From Metabacillus rhizolycopersici (GTDB lineage: Bacteria > Bacillota > Bacilli > Bacillales > Bacillaceae), in contig NZ_JAIQUM010000005.1 in the NCBI RefSeq assembly GCF_020075705.1, positions 1 through 64,000 on the forward strand: a DNA stretch of 64,000 bases, in the 5' to 3' direction. The translations under genes and the position numbers were made by a program. Every line of letters begins with the position of its first letter. Positions within the stretch are counted from its first letter, which is position 1. Below, piece after piece: positions 1 to 9,051 of the stretch. Below the pieces are notes generated by a model. That model was not told where the DNA came from, searched no databases, and was given only the letters and a program-made list of their open reading frames with translations.

Positions 1-2
1 CG

Positions 3-215
3 AAAGAACTTCATGGCTATCGATACGCTCGATTTCGAGGGGTGAAGTCTGTCCAAGAGCAGGCTTTTATGACAGCCGCCTGTCAAAATATGAAAAAAAT
101 AGCCCTCCATCTCACCAAAAAGATGGGTTGGAGGACTATTTTGGATCGTTTTTTCTCTTATTTCAACTATTTTTCACTAGTTTATATAAAAACCGTTCAA
201 GTTGCCGAGAATTAA
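3..215 (+). pseudogene. IS1182-family transposase, C-terminal 70 codons (runs off the window start)
   Basis: The open frame begins at the window edge and stops at 213-215. The visible 70 residues include the block [17 protein letters not shown], which resembles the C-terminus of IS1182/IS5-type DDE transposases. The catalytic residues would lie upstream, outside the window, so I cannot say whether the transposase is intact. A candidate right end of the element follows at about 217-236 (GGGTTTCTCGACAATCTG). Identification rests on recalled family similarity of this short tail. Confidence 0.75.
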
Positions 216-237
216 AAGGGTTTCTCGACAATCTGAT

Positions 238-267
238 AAAAAACGATCCTATTAAGGATCGTTTTTT
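238..267. terminator. Symmetrical terminator hairpin beside the IS end
   Basis: AAACGATCCT and AGGATCGTTT form a perfect stem with a three-base loop, flanked by A and T runs, so it could terminate transcription on either strand. It separates the transposase from the repeat at 271. Confidence 0.7.
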
Positions 268-270
268 ATT

Positions 271-414
271 TAAAGGAAGTATAAATTTTTTGACTTAGTT
301 TTCGCGTCCAGCCCCTCTTGGGTCTAAGCCACTCAGGAATTGATGGCAAAGAACACCTTCTATTCCTGAGTGGCTTATTTGCCCGAGGCTGAATAAGGCG
401 CTTACGCTTTTCTT
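271..414 (-). repeat. Family A repeat, long form, beta right-hand module
   Basis: Inverted copy. Read on the minus strand it has the left arm (AAAAGCGTAAGCGCC), the central hairpin built on AATAGAAGGTG and its partner, a GGGGC arm, and the beta right end (CGAAAACTAAGTCAAAAA). It lies just downstream of holA and may serve as its 3' hairpin. Confidence 0.85.
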
Positions 415-422
415 ATTCTCCT

Positions 423-1442
423 CTATTTCTCAAATAACTTAAGTAAAAATAGTTCTAATAATAGCTGCTTATCCTTTTTCCCCGTTTTCATCTCGTAATC
501 TGCCTCGGCAAGGTTTATCAAAATTTGCGCCAATTCCTCCGCTTTAAATAATTTTGCTTGCTGCAAAGCTAATTTAACTCGAAAAGGATGAACCTTTACA
601 GTAGCAGCAATTTGTTGCTGACCGTAACCAGTATTTGATAGCTCCTTCACATGTAAAAGCAAGCGAAATTGATTCACTAATAAAGACAGAATTTTTATTG
701 GTTCTTCATTATTTTTTAATAAATCATAAAAAATTTGTAATGCTTCTTTACTTCTACGATGAATAACATGATCAATTAAATCAAAAATATTTTGTTCCAA
801 TGAACGTGCAACAAGAAGTTTTACAGTATCGGGAGTAATCGAACCACCTTCACCGACATATGTACTCAGCTTCTTGATTTCCTGGAACATGTTCATTAAA
901 TCACTCGATGTTAAGAGCATTAACTCTTCCACTGCTTCTTGTGAAAAATAAACAGCCTCTTTCTCGGCTATACTAGTAATCCACTTAATTGTCTCCTGAT
1001 CTGATAATGCATTCATCTCAATAACGACAGATTGCTTTTTAATTAGCTTTGTTATTTTTTTTCGCTCATCTAATTTCTCATATGGAGCAAGTAAAATTAA
1101 GATTGTATATGGTGCCGGTGAATTCATATACTGCTCAAGCTTGTCGACTCGATGTTCAATTTTTCCCTTTTTCTTTTCACTTGTTAAAAAAATTGGGTTT
1201 TTAATAATGACAACCCGTCTTTCGCCCATGAATGGAAGGGTTTCTGCATCTTCTATAGCAATTTCTACTTCCGTTTCCTCCATGTCATAAATTGACAAAT
1301 TAAAGTCCCTTTCTTCATCCAGTAAAGCAGCGTCTTCAATTAATTGAACGGTTTCTTGCATCAGAAATGCTTCTTTTCCGATTAATAAATAGTTGGATTG
1401 TAATTTATTCTTTTTTAAATCCTTCCATACATCAAAAATCAT
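423..1442 (-). CDS. holA: DNA polymerase III delta subunit (clamp-loader subunit)
   Basis: HolA (YqeN) opens the beta sliding clamp as part of the clamp loader. At 339 aa it is close to the B. subtilis length (347). Recognisable blocks are PFMGERRVVIIKNP in the AAA-like domain and the C-terminal run MKTGKKDKQLLLELFLL. As expected for delta, there is no Walker A motif. An upstream in-frame start exists at 1556, but ATG 1442 gives the family N-terminus MIFDVWKDLKK and has a GGAG 10 nt before it. The position next to yqzM and comEC matches B. subtilis. Confidence 0.95.
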   Translation of the reverse strand: MIFDVWKDLKKNKLQSNYLLIGKEAFLMQETVQLIEDAALLDEERDFNLSIYDMEETEVEIAIEDAETLPFMGERRVVIIKNPIFLTSEKKKGKIEHRVDKLEQYMNSPAPYTILILLAPYEKLDERKKITKLIKKQSVVIEMNALSDQETIKWITSIAEKEAVYFSQEAVEELMLLTSSDLMNMFQEIKKLSTYVGEGGSITPDTVKLLVARSLEQNIFDLIDHVIHRRSKEALQIFYDLLKNNEEPIKILSLLVNQFRLLLHVKELSNTGYGQQQIAATVKVHPFRVKLALQQAKLFKAEELAQILINLAEADYEMKTGKKDKQLLLELFLLKLFEK

Positions 1443-1937
1443 CTTTGTTGTTCTCCAATCGTTCATTTCACTTTCAATTAATCCTAAAATGAAAAACAAG
1501 GTTTGGCAAGTCTGAAATACGAAAGCGCCTTTGGCGGTCTCAAATGAAACACTCAAAGATTAGAAGGGGATTCTCTTATCTTACATTCTTGAGTAAGCTT
1601 GTCCTTAAAGAGGACTAGGCACTCTAACTAGCGATGCCAACATAGCCCAAATAATGAAATGAAGCTTACTATAAAAATTTTATGTAAAAAAGGGAATTGA
1701 AAATCTTTTATTCAATTCCCTTTTATCTATGTGAACGTCTCGTTTCAGGGCCTAGGTTACCTGATTCAAAACGATACAGCGATTTGATTTTTAGTTTAGC
1801 CAATGTCGCACTGAATATTTGTCGCTAATTCTGTCAATATTGGTAATTCGAACCTTGAATGTTTTGAACATCTCATCAAAATGTAGATTTTTCAAATGTA
1901 ATCGCTTATACTAAATATGAAATAAGGGGGGGTAACA
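1443..1937. other. Intergenic region between holA and yqzM
   Basis: Apart from the hairpin at 1686-1724 I see no gene here. It must hold the promoter of yqzM, but I could not place it with confidence. Confidence 0.5.
1686..1724 (-). terminator. Intrinsic terminator, bidirectional in form
   Basis: AAAGGGAATTGAA pairs with TTCAATTCCCTTT around a short loop. On the minus strand it is followed by six T. It probably ends read-through from comEC before holA. Confidence 0.75.
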
Positions 1938-2072
1938 GTGAACGAATTTGAAAAGAGTGTCCAAAGCAAACGGAATGACGCTATAGATTCAGGAATTGGG
2001 TTTGTTGCTTCATTCGGATTTTTCGCGACGATTTTTATTATTGCAACTGTTATTCAATTAATTGGCTCATAA
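1938..2072 (+). CDS. yqzM: YqzM family small membrane protein
   Basis: A 44-residue protein with GTG start 1938, preceded by a strong AAGGGGGG site. It begins MNEFEKSVQSKRNDAID and ends with one hydrophobic helix (about residues 20-42), matching the B. subtilis YqzM family in sequence, size and position between holA and comEC. It is transcribed opposite to both neighbours. The function is unknown; a single-pass membrane location is inferred from the helix. Confidence 0.88.
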   Translation: MNEFEKSVQSKRNDAIDSGIGFVASFGFFATIFIIATVIQLIGS

Positions 2073-2093
2073 TTAATTGAGGTATCCTTACAT

Positions 2094-2145
2094 AGAGGTT
2101 GACTCCAATGTGTTTATTTTAATACGTCGGCGTTAACCTCTTTTT
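2094..2145 (+). terminator. Terminator after yqzM
   Basis: AGAGGTTGAC pairs with GTTAACCTCT across a loop of about 28 nt, followed by five T. Confidence 0.65.
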
Positions 2146-2159
2146 CATTGCTTAGAAAT

Positions 2160-2320
2160 TATAAAATTCTTGTACTGTGGATAAGCGCACGACATCCAAC
2201 TCCAGCGCCTAGCCCCGAAGCACAGAGGACGTGCAAGTGCAGTCAATGCAACAGGACGTCGCGTTCTTGATTGCCTATTTGGTCTAAGCCTGAGGCTGAT
2301 CAAGGCGCTTCCGCTTTTGT
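2160..2320 (-). repeat. Family A repeat with gamma module; overlaps the comEC 3' end
   Basis: Inverted copy. The gamma module at 2160-2195 contains the DnaA box TTATCCACA on the minus strand (2176-2184). The left arm at 2284-2320 is translated as the C-terminus of ComEC. The interior (about 2220-2270) differs from the other copies and lacks the usual central hairpin. Confidence 0.85.
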
Positions 2321-4656
2321 TTTCTTTCTTTATTTACTTTATCGTATGGGGGATAGGTGGAAAACGTTCCAGCCTCCCCTTTAAAATGATACAAAATTGC
2401 ACCATCGAGGTCAGTTCTAAACAAAGAGATGTTACGAGCTACTAGTTTATCAAGAACATCTGGATGTGGATGCTGATAGCGATTATTTAAACCCGCAGAA
2501 ACGAGTGCGATTTTCGGCTTAACATGATCAAGAAGTTCTTCTGAGGTTGACCCCTTACTGCCATGATGTCCCACCTTTACTACATCTGCTTTTAGTGATG
2601 GATAGTTTTTTACTATCCTCTTTTCAGCGTCCATCTCTGCATCTCCTGTAAGTAACCATTGTAATCCACCTATCTCTGTCCATAATACTAATGAATCATC
2701 ATTCTTACTTTCCGTAAGATCCACGGGTGAAACAACAAAAAAAGAATGGTTTTGAAAAGTTAGTTGATCTCCAGCCTGAACTGTTGTGATTTTTACCTTT
2801 TTACGCTCTGCAACTTGCATGATTTTTCGCTCTAGCTCTCCCCTAACAAAACCCTTTGGTATGATTAATTCTTTCACCTCAACCTCCTCCAATAATGAGA
2901 GGACTTCCCCTACATGGTCCAGATCACCATGCGTTAAAAATAACGCATCAAGCTTTGTAACGCCAATTGATTTAAAATACGGAACAGTCACATTCTTTGC
3001 GATTGAAAAAGTGCTCCTCCTCTCCTCCCATTCTTCTTGTGGAAAACTAATTCTTCCTCCCGTATCAATTAGGTAATTCCCCTTGTTAAATGGACGTTGA
3101 ATAAATATAGAGTCTCCTTGTCCTACATCAATGACTAATACCTTTCCGGATGGCTGAAAGAATGGAGTCATCACTTGAATTAGAAAAACGACGATTAAAT
3201 AAACAGCTGGTCGATAAAGGTAGTTTATACTTTGCCGCTGCTCAAATCTTACAAATAAATAGATAATAGAAATAATTAATGCAATTAATGTAAAAATGGG
3301 TAATTTTCCAGTTGTTAACATTGTATGAGGGATTGCTGAAGCAAAAAGGACAAATTTATGAGTTTGTAAAAGGAGGTCACTAAACACGGTTATCAGATAA
3401 GCTCCAATCGAGGATGAAACAGCAGTGATTACCGTTGTTATGATCGCTCCCGGTAAAACAATAAAAGAATAGAGCGGAACAAACACCATATTCATCGGTA
3501 AGCTAACGAGAGAAACTTCGTAAAAATGAAAAAGCAATAATGGGAGTGAACATAGTTGTGCAATACCCGAAACGACTGTTAATTTCGTAAGCCAGCTAGC
3601 AAAGTGTTCAATGATTCTATAAGAAAGAAGTAATCCGAAGGTCACTGCATAAGACAACTGAAACCCAACCTGGAATAAGTAATAGGGATTCATTGCAAGT
3701 AGAACTAAAAATGTAAAGCTAATGACATCTAATGTAGAGTTCCTTATTTTGAAAAGCTTTAATAAAAAATAGACAATTGCCATAAAACAGGCTCTAATAA
3801 CAGATGGAGATGCTCCAGTAAGAATCATATAAACAGGTAATAATACAATGAAGACTATTCTTGTCTTTTCATGTGTCACTCCAAAATAAATAAACAGAAA
3901 GTAAATGCCACTTACCAACAAGGTAACATGTGAACCTGATATTGCTAGCAAATGAACAATCCCCAGCTCTTGATACGCGGTTTCTACATCTTGTTCAAGC
4001 AAATCAATTTCTCCAAAAAGTAAAGCTTGAACGATTCCGACAGATGACGATGGAAAGTGCTCTTCAATAAAGTTTAAACCATTTTTTCTAATTTCGATAA
4101 GAATCAAGAGCAAATCCATTTTTTCAGATTTACAATTTCCGATTTCCTCCACAAAATATTGCCAATGAATGTGATGGTCATAGAGGTACTGCTTATAATC
4201 AAAAGCATTAGGCATCGTCGGAGATTTCGGCACGACTAATTCGCCTTTAAAACGACAATATGTACCTGGATTTATCTTTTTAAGAGCTTCCTTTTCCGCT
4301 AATGATTTGATTTTATAGTAAAAAATTAACTTTTCACCAGAACCATTTTCAAGATAGCCCTTGAATTGATTTCCATCAATAGAGGGAATCGATGAAATAA
4401 GACCAATTGTCGTATAACTTCCTTCGTTTAATGAAGATTGATTATGTCGTTCTGTTAATGAAAATATACCGATAAATAAAAGAATGGTAGCAATAGAAAG
4501 AAGAAAAAGGGAACGTTCGTTTTTGATGAGGAGAAATATAAGAAAGGCAATCGTAGCGATTATGATGAGTGGTTGAAAATGAAAACGGCACAGCATAATC
4601 GAAAAACAGGCTGAAACAGCTAGAAATAGTAGCTTTCCTTTCAAGGAATCAAACAC
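2284..4656 (-). CDS. comEC: ComEC/Rec2 DNA uptake channel protein
   Basis: ComEC carries single-stranded DNA across the membrane during transformation. The 790-aa protein has N-terminal hydrophobic helices, a soluble DUF4131-type part (about 70-180), the polytopic competence domain (about 200-500, with LLAISGSHVTLL) and a C-terminal metallo-beta-lactamase-like domain with VIDVGQGDS, THGDLDHVG (575-583) and VGHHGSKGS. ATG 4656 has a GAGGTG site. The last dozen codons (KQKRKRLDQPQA) lie inside a dispersed repeat and are not part of the family. It follows comEB, as in B. subtilis. Confidence 0.97.
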   Translation of the reverse strand: MFDSLKGKLLFLAVSACFSIMLCRFHFQPLIIIATIAFLIFLLIKNERSLFLLSIATILLFIGIFSLTERHNQSSLNEGSYTTIGLISSIPSIDGNQFKGYLENGSGEKLIFYYKIKSLAEKEALKKINPGTYCRFKGELVVPKSPTMPNAFDYKQYLYDHHIHWQYFVEEIGNCKSEKMDLLLILIEIRKNGLNFIEEHFPSSSVGIVQALLFGEIDLLEQDVETAYQELGIVHLLAISGSHVTLLVSGIYFLFIYFGVTHEKTRIVFIVLLPVYMILTGASPSVIRACFMAIVYFLLKLFKIRNSTLDVISFTFLVLLAMNPYYLFQVGFQLSYAVTFGLLLSYRIIEHFASWLTKLTVVSGIAQLCSLPLLLFHFYEVSLVSLPMNMVFVPLYSFIVLPGAIITTVITAVSSSIGAYLITVFSDLLLQTHKFVLFASAIPHTMLTTGKLPIFTLIALIISIIYLFVRFEQRQSINYLYRPAVYLIVVFLIQVMTPFFQPSGKVLVIDVGQGDSIFIQRPFNKGNYLIDTGGRISFPQEEWEERRSTFSIAKNVTVPYFKSIGVTKLDALFLTHGDLDHVGEVLSLLEEVEVKELIIPKGFVRGELERKIMQVAERKKVKITTVQAGDQLTFQNHSFFVVSPVDLTESKNDDSLVLWTEIGGLQWLLTGDAEMDAEKRIVKNYPSLKADVVKVGHHGSKGSTSEELLDHVKPKIALVSAGLNNRYQHPHPDVLDKLVARNISLFRTDLDGAILYHFKGEAGTFSTYPPYDKVNKERKQKRKRLDQPQA

Positions 4657-4716
4657 CTCTTACTATATGTTAGGCTGACCTGAGCCGAAGATTTCAAGTC
4701 AGCCTTACAATATTGG

Positions 4717-5268
4717 TTATGAAAACAGTAATTCAGCTTTTTTATAGAGAGCTTGAATCTCTTCTTTATTCATATTCGTTTCTGCAAGCTTGTCTAGTAA
4801 ATTTGACATAAATTCTTGTTTTGTTTCATCATCTTGCGACTTTTCAAGCTGCACTTGCACAACTTTAACCTTTGCCTGATTGAATAATTCTACTGCATAT
4901 GGATGGTTTTTGTAGTCGACCGCGTAATAAACTGTTTTAATTCCACTCTGTATAAGTGCCTTACAGCATTGGAGGCACGGGAAATGTGTAACATATATTT
5001 CTGCACCTTCAGTTGGCACACCAAATTTCGCACATTGAAGCAGTGCATTCATTTCCGCATGAATTGTCCTTACACAATGATTATCGATTACATAGCAGCC
5101 TTCATCAGAGCAATGTGCTCCGCCCGCAATTGATCCATTATATCCGCCTGCAATCATTCTTTTTTCTCGAACAATCGTAGCGCCTACTGCTAATCTCGTA
5201 CAAGTGCTCCTCCTAGACAACAAATGACTTTGTGACATAAAATATTGGTTCCAAGATATACGATTCAC
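4717..5268 (-). CDS. comEB: ComEB, dCMP deaminase family protein
   Basis: A 183-aa zinc-dependent deaminase-fold protein. It has HAEMN, which gives the zinc histidine and catalytic glutamate, and PCLQCC, which gives the two zinc cysteines, so an active dCMP deaminase (dCMP to dUMP) is expected. GTG 5268 is chosen because GGGGGAG precedes it at normal spacing and the protein then begins RISWNQYFM like the homologue; the ATG at 5289 lacks a site. In B. subtilis comEB is dispensable for transformation although it lies in the comE operon. Confidence 0.94.
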   Translation of the reverse strand: MNRISWNQYFMSQSHLLSRRSTCTRLAVGATIVREKRMIAGGYNGSIAGGAHCSDEGCYVIDNHCVRTIHAEMNALLQCAKFGVPTEGAEIYVTHFPCLQCCKALIQSGIKTVYYAVDYKNHPYAVELFNQAKVKVVQVQLEKSQDDETKQEFMSNLLDKLAETNMNKEEIQALYKKAELLFS

Positions 5269-5435
5269 CAGAACTCCCCCACTCAACAATGATATTCAAT
5301 AGTTTATCGGGAATATAGAATGGTCGTCAAATTATTATTTTTGCATTTTAGTAAAAAATAATTCCAATTTCTAAAATTGACCTCCCAAAAAATAGTAAAT
5401 ATCGTTACTTGTTCTCTTACCGACATTACTTATTC

Positions 5436-5488
5436 CATAAAGTGAGACTTCCATGAGTCGGTATTACTGCCAGTTAATGCGGTATAAA
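5436..5488. repeat. Family B repeat, partial copy
   Basis: Contains CATAAAGTGAGACTTCCATGAG, which aligns with the start of the full copy at 27711, and a degenerate TTACTGCCAGTTAATGCGGTATAAA end. It sits between comEB and comEA. Confidence 0.5.
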
Positions 5489-5513
5489 CTTTTTCTTATT
5501 TCCCCATAATAAT

Positions 5514-6143
5514 TTATTTTATCGTAATCTCGTCTTTTAATTTTTCAAATGACTTCTGACCAATTCCTGATACTTCCAATAATCCTTCCAATTCTTTAAA
5601 TGATCCATTTTCGTCACGATATGCAATAATCGCTTCAGCCTTAGATGGACCAATACCTGTGAGTGTTTGAAGCTCTTCACTTGAAGCTACATTAATGTTT
5701 ACTTTCCCATCATCCTGCTCTTGGTGGGAAGTTTGTGAAGTTAGTGAATAATCCGTAACTTCACCTTTTTTGGGGATATAAATAACCATTCCATCCTCTA
5801 AAGGGGCTGCTAGATTGATCGCAAGCTCGTCTGCTTCACTAGTAAGCCCACCTGCCATTTTAAGCAATTCGTGAACTCTTGCTCCTCCTTCCAATTCATA
5901 AACTCCTGGTTGTACAATAGCCCCTTTTAAATCAACAACTAGTCTCTCCTCTTCTATTTCATCATTTGTTGTCACACCAGCTGTTTCTTCTGTTTCTGTT
6001 ATATGAAAAGGATTTTCCTCTTCATTTGTCGTAACGAGCTCTGACGTTGGTGAATCCTTTATAAAATAATGATAAAGACCAAACAATGCTGCTAATATGG
6101 ATAGAATCATGATCCATTTTTTATACTTTTGAAACAAACTCAT
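5514..6143 (-). CDS. comEA: ComEA, double-stranded DNA receptor for competence
   Basis: ComEA binds incoming dsDNA at the membrane surface and delivers it to ComEC. The 209-aa protein has one N-terminal membrane helix (about 10-27), an acidic linker, an SLBB domain (VVDLKGAIVQPGVYEL) and a C-terminal tandem helix-hairpin-helix DNA-binding domain (INVASSEELQTLTGIGPSKA). ATG 6143 is preferred because GGAG lies 8 nt upstream; the GTG at 6152 overlaps that site. It is divergent from comER, with about 90 bp for both promoters. Confidence 0.96.
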   Translation of the reverse strand: MSLFQKYKKWIMILSILAALFGLYHYFIKDSPTSELVTTNEEENPFHITETEETAGVTTNDEIEEERLVVDLKGAIVQPGVYELEGGARVHELLKMAGGLTSEADELAINLAAPLEDGMVIYIPKKGEVTDYSLTSQTSHQEQDDGKVNINVASSEELQTLTGIGPSKAEAIIAYRDENGSFKELEGLLEVSGIGQKSFEKLKDEITIK

Positions 6144-6232
6144 ATACGGCACTCCTTTTTTAACTAATCATAAATAATTTGTTTGTGACATATTGTGTAA
6201 AAGAGGTATGCATTCTGAGGAGGGGATCTACT

Positions 6233-7063
6233 TTGAATGTCGGTTTTGTTGGAACGGGAAATATGGGAAGAATATTAATTGAATCATTTATTGAGTCAGG
6301 TGCAATCAGACCCTCACATATTTATATGACGAATCGCACAAAAGCTAAAGCAGAAGCAATTAAAGACATTTATCCTGAAACAAATATGATGGAAACTGTA
6401 GATGATGTAGTCAAACGATCAGATTTACTATTTATTTGTGTGAAGCCATTAGATATTCACCCCCTTTTAAAAAAGATCGGACACCTTCTAACACCAAATA
6501 AATGTTTACTTTCCATTACCAGTCCCATTCGTGTCGATCAACTTGAATCACTTGTACAATGCCAAGTAGCAAGAACAATACCAAGTATTACAAATCGTGC
6601 ATTTTCTGGTGTATCGTTACTCACTTTTGGAAGCTCGTGCGATGAAAAAATGAAACGAACAATTGTTGAACTTCTTGAACAAATTTCAATACCCATTCAA
6701 ATCGAAGATGATATTACAAGGGTATCATCTGATTTAGTAAGCTGTGGCCCTGCCTTCTTTAGCTACTTACTACAGAAGTTTGTCAATGGTGCTGTTTCTG
6801 AAACAACGATTAGCCAAGACCAAGCAGTTCTTTTAGCAAGTGAAATGATCATTGGAATGGGGAAATTACTCGAAAGCGAAATATATACACTTCCAACTCT
6901 ACAAGAAAAGGTTTGTGTGACTGGTGGTGTGACAGGCAAAGGAATTGAAGTGTTAGAAGAAGTCGTTGGAGATATGTTTAAAAAGGTATTTCATGTAACC
7001 CATCAAAAATATGATGAAGATATTGAAGAGGTTTCATTGCAATTTAATAAAAATCTTAAATAA
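6233..7063 (+). CDS. comER: ComER, pyrroline-5-carboxylate reductase-like protein
   Basis: A 276-aa Rossmann-fold protein with the dinucleotide-binding motif VGFVGTGNMG at its start, homologous to ProC-type reductases. TTG 6233 is chosen because GAGGAGGGG precedes it and the Rossmann motif then begins at residue 2. It is divergent from comEABC as in B. subtilis, where comER is not needed for transformation. The substrate is unknown; a role in sporulation has been proposed for homologues. Confidence 0.92.
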   Translation: MNVGFVGTGNMGRILIESFIESGAIRPSHIYMTNRTKAKAEAIKDIYPETNMMETVDDVVKRSDLLFICVKPLDIHPLLKKIGHLLTPNKCLLSITSPIRVDQLESLVQCQVARTIPSITNRAFSGVSLLTFGSSCDEKMKRTIVELLEQISIPIQIEDDITRVSSDLVSCGPAFFSYLLQKFVNGAVSETTISQDQAVLLASEMIIGMGKLLESEIYTLPTLQEKVCVTGGVTGKGIEVLEEVVGDMFKKVFHVTHQKYDEDIEEVSLQFNKNLK

Positions 7064-7178
7064 ATGATTCGATGAAAGTAATAGCTTCTCCTGCAAATGA
7101 ACTAAAAAATGTTCAAAAGTTTTCTACCATCCATTTACATGTTGGTAATATATTTGTATCAACTGTATACATTCTATA

Positions 7179-7334
7179 AGAAAAGCGCAAGCGCCTTGAT
7201 CAGCCCCGACAAGCATAAGACGCTTTTGAATAGAAGGTGTTTTTTACCTTCAATTCAAAAGCGTCTTAGACCCAAGAGGGGCTAGGCGCTGGAGCTGGAC
7301 AGTTCTCGAAGCCAAAACTTATAAATTCTGATAT
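7179..7334 (+). repeat. Family A repeat, long form, alpha right-hand module
   Basis: Full copy: left arm AAAAGCGCAAGCGCC, central hairpin with GACGCTTTTGAATAG against its complement, GGGGCTAGGCGCT arm, and alpha end (TTCTCGAAGCCAAAACTTAT). It lies between the 3' ends of comER and yqeM. Confidence 0.9.
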
Positions 7335-7340
7335 GATAAA

Positions 7341-7369
7341 AAAGGTGAACCCAAAATGGGTTCACCTCC
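7341..7369 (-). terminator. Terminator of the yqeG-yqeM operon
   Basis: AGGTGAACCCA and TGGGTTCACCT form a perfect stem; six T follow on the minus strand, 8 nt after the yqeM stop codon. Confidence 0.85.
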
Positions 7370-7376
7370 TCTATTC

Positions 7377-8126
7377 TTACACTATTTTCCTCGCAATGAA
7401 AAAAAGTCGTTCAGATGTTGATGTTGGATTTTCATCAAAATCAAAATCACTGCATATGTTTACGACTTCAAATGAAGCTTCTTCAAGCCATATTTTGTAT
7501 TCATCGATTGCAAATGTTCGTTGATAATGTAGCTCATCATAGCGCTTATACAATTCATTCTGCTTTACAAAAAAGGACATATCATGCTCAACGCTATTTG
7601 GTTCATCAGCAAGGTAAGAATTCCATATAAAACTCACATCTTCATCTTGATCAGCAAATGTTGCCCCAGCAAAAATATGATGAATTTTATAGAGTGAATG
7701 AACATCAAAGATTAATAACCCTTGATTTTTGAGCTGATGATAAGCAGCACGAAACGTAGTTAAGATATCTTCTTTGCTCTCTAAATAATTTAAAGAATCA
7801 CAACAGATCGTAATAACATCGAAGGGCTCAGAAAAGCCAGTAAGGTCTCTCATATCCTGCTTAAGGAAAAGGACTTGTACCTTATTTTCCTCAAGCTTAG
7901 ACTCGGCAACTGCAAGCATATCCTCACTTAGATCCACGCCTGTTACATGAAATTGTTGGTTTGCTAAACGAATCGCAATTTCTCCTGTTCCACAGCCAAC
8001 ATCTAATATATTCTTTGCCCCCGGACTGTACGTTGCAATCGCCTGTTGAATGAATGAAACCCACTGGTCATAAGGTGCATCCTTCATTAGTTGATCGTAA
8101 ATATAGGCAAAGCCTTGGTAGATCAT
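7377..8126 (-). CDS. yqeM: Class I SAM-dependent methyltransferase YqeM
   Basis: A 249-aa methyltransferase with the SAM-binding motif ILDVGCGTGEI at 40-50 and the post-I acidic block VDLSEDML. The start overlaps the rsfS stop (ATGA), which indicates translational coupling at the end of the operon. The substrate is not known from sequence. The same gene follows rsfS in many Bacillales. Confidence 0.9.
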   Translation of the reverse strand: MIYQGFAYIYDQLMKDAPYDQWVSFIQQAIATYSPGAKNILDVGCGTGEIAIRLANQQFHVTGVDLSEDMLAVAESKLEENKVQVLFLKQDMRDLTGFSEPFDVITICCDSLNYLESKEDILTTFRAAYHQLKNQGLLIFDVHSLYKIHHIFAGATFADQDEDVSFIWNSYLADEPNSVEHDMSFFVKQNELYKRYDELHYQRTFAIDEYKIWLEEASFEVVNICSDFDFDENPTSTSERLFFIARKIV

Positions 8127-8479
8127 TGATTTAGCTCACTTGTTAAATCCTCAATTGGTGCGTCTCCCCATAAACGCTCGAGGTTGTAATACCCTCTTTC
8201 ATCTTTATGGAATACATGTGCAACAACATCCCCAAGATCAATTAATACCCAACGAGCTTCATCAAAACCTTCAATGCGTTCTACATATACATCCATTTCC
8301 GCTGCTTTTTCTTTGATTTCTCTTGCAATTGCTTGAACTTGTTTGTCTGAATTCCCATGACAAATAAGAAAATAATCTGCAATTAGAGAGATCCCTTTCA
8401 TATTTAGTGCTATAACATCTTCTGCACGTTTGCTATCTGCTGCTTTCGCTACTGTTGTTAAAATATCTCGTTCATTCAT
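8123..8479 (-). CDS. rsfS: Ribosomal silencing factor RsfS
   Basis: RsfS (YqeL, 118 aa) binds ribosomal protein uL14 on the 50S subunit and blocks joining with 30S when nutrients are short. Family signatures include the N-terminal AADSKRAEDVIALNM and the later VYVERIEGFDEARWVLIDLGD. The start codon overlaps the yqeK stop by one base (TAATG) and has a GGAGG site inside yqeK, so the two are coupled. Confidence 0.96.
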   Translation of the reverse strand: MNERDILTTVAKAADSKRAEDVIALNMKGISLIADYFLICHGNSDKQVQAIAREIKEKAAEMDVYVERIEGFDEARWVLIDLGDVVAHVFHKDERGYYNLERLWGDAPIEDLTSELNQ

Positions 8480-9051
8480 TAAGTAAATCTTCCTCCTTTT
8501 AATATAAAAAAGTTATATGTTTGAATTGTTTCTGGATAAACTGCTTGATTCTTTTTCAGTAAAAACATGATTGTATTTTGGATTGATTTTATTAACGCTC
8601 GATCTAAATCATTTTCTGCAAGTACTCGAACCTCATCAACTCCGGGAAAATGTCGACCTGGTTCGATATAATCCGCCACATAAATTATCTTTTCTAATAA
8701 CGTCATATTCGGGCGCCCTGATGTATGGTATTTAATTGCACTTAATACATCTCGGTCAGTAATCCCGACTTCTTTTTCAACTAAGAATGCGCCAACTGGT
8801 GCATGCCATAGTTCGCTATTATGTACTAATAATTGTTCTGGCATCTTTTGCTCTTTAATGATTTTCTTCATCTCTTCCTTTGGTCGAAATTTTGCATAAT
8901 CATGAAAAATTGCTGCTAATTCTGCCTTTTTTGGATCATCCCCAAAACGTTTCGCCAATTGGATAGCTGTTTCCATCACACCTAATGTATGAACGTAGCG
9001 ATGCTCAGTGATTTGCTCAGCGACTAACTTTAATGCAACTTCACGTTCCAT
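8479..9051 (-). CDS. yqeK: HD-domain diadenosine tetraphosphatase YqeK
   Basis: A 190-aa HD-superfamily hydrolase. The metal-binding HD pair is at 50-51 (AIFHDYAKF), with further conserved histidines at [18 protein letters not shown] and KYHTSGRP. YqeK homologues cleave Ap4A symmetrically to ADP, which is the assigned activity here. It overlaps nadD by 11 nt and rsfS by 1 nt, in the conserved nadD-yqeK-rsfS order. Confidence 0.93.
   Translation of the reverse strand: MEREVALKLVAEQITEHRYVHTLGVMETAIQLAKRFGDDPKKAELAAIFHDYAKFRPKEEMKKIIKEQKMPEQLLVHNSELWHAPVGAFLVEKEVGITDRDVLSAIKYHTSGRPNMTLLEKIIYVADYIEPGRHFPGVDEVRVLAENDLDRALIKSIQNTIMFLLKKNQAVYPETIQTYNFFILKGGRFT

Noticed and set aside
6144..6232. 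ComK boxes between comEA and comER
   Set aside because: The region is AT-rich, but I could not find two AAAA-N5-TTTT boxes at accepted spacing.
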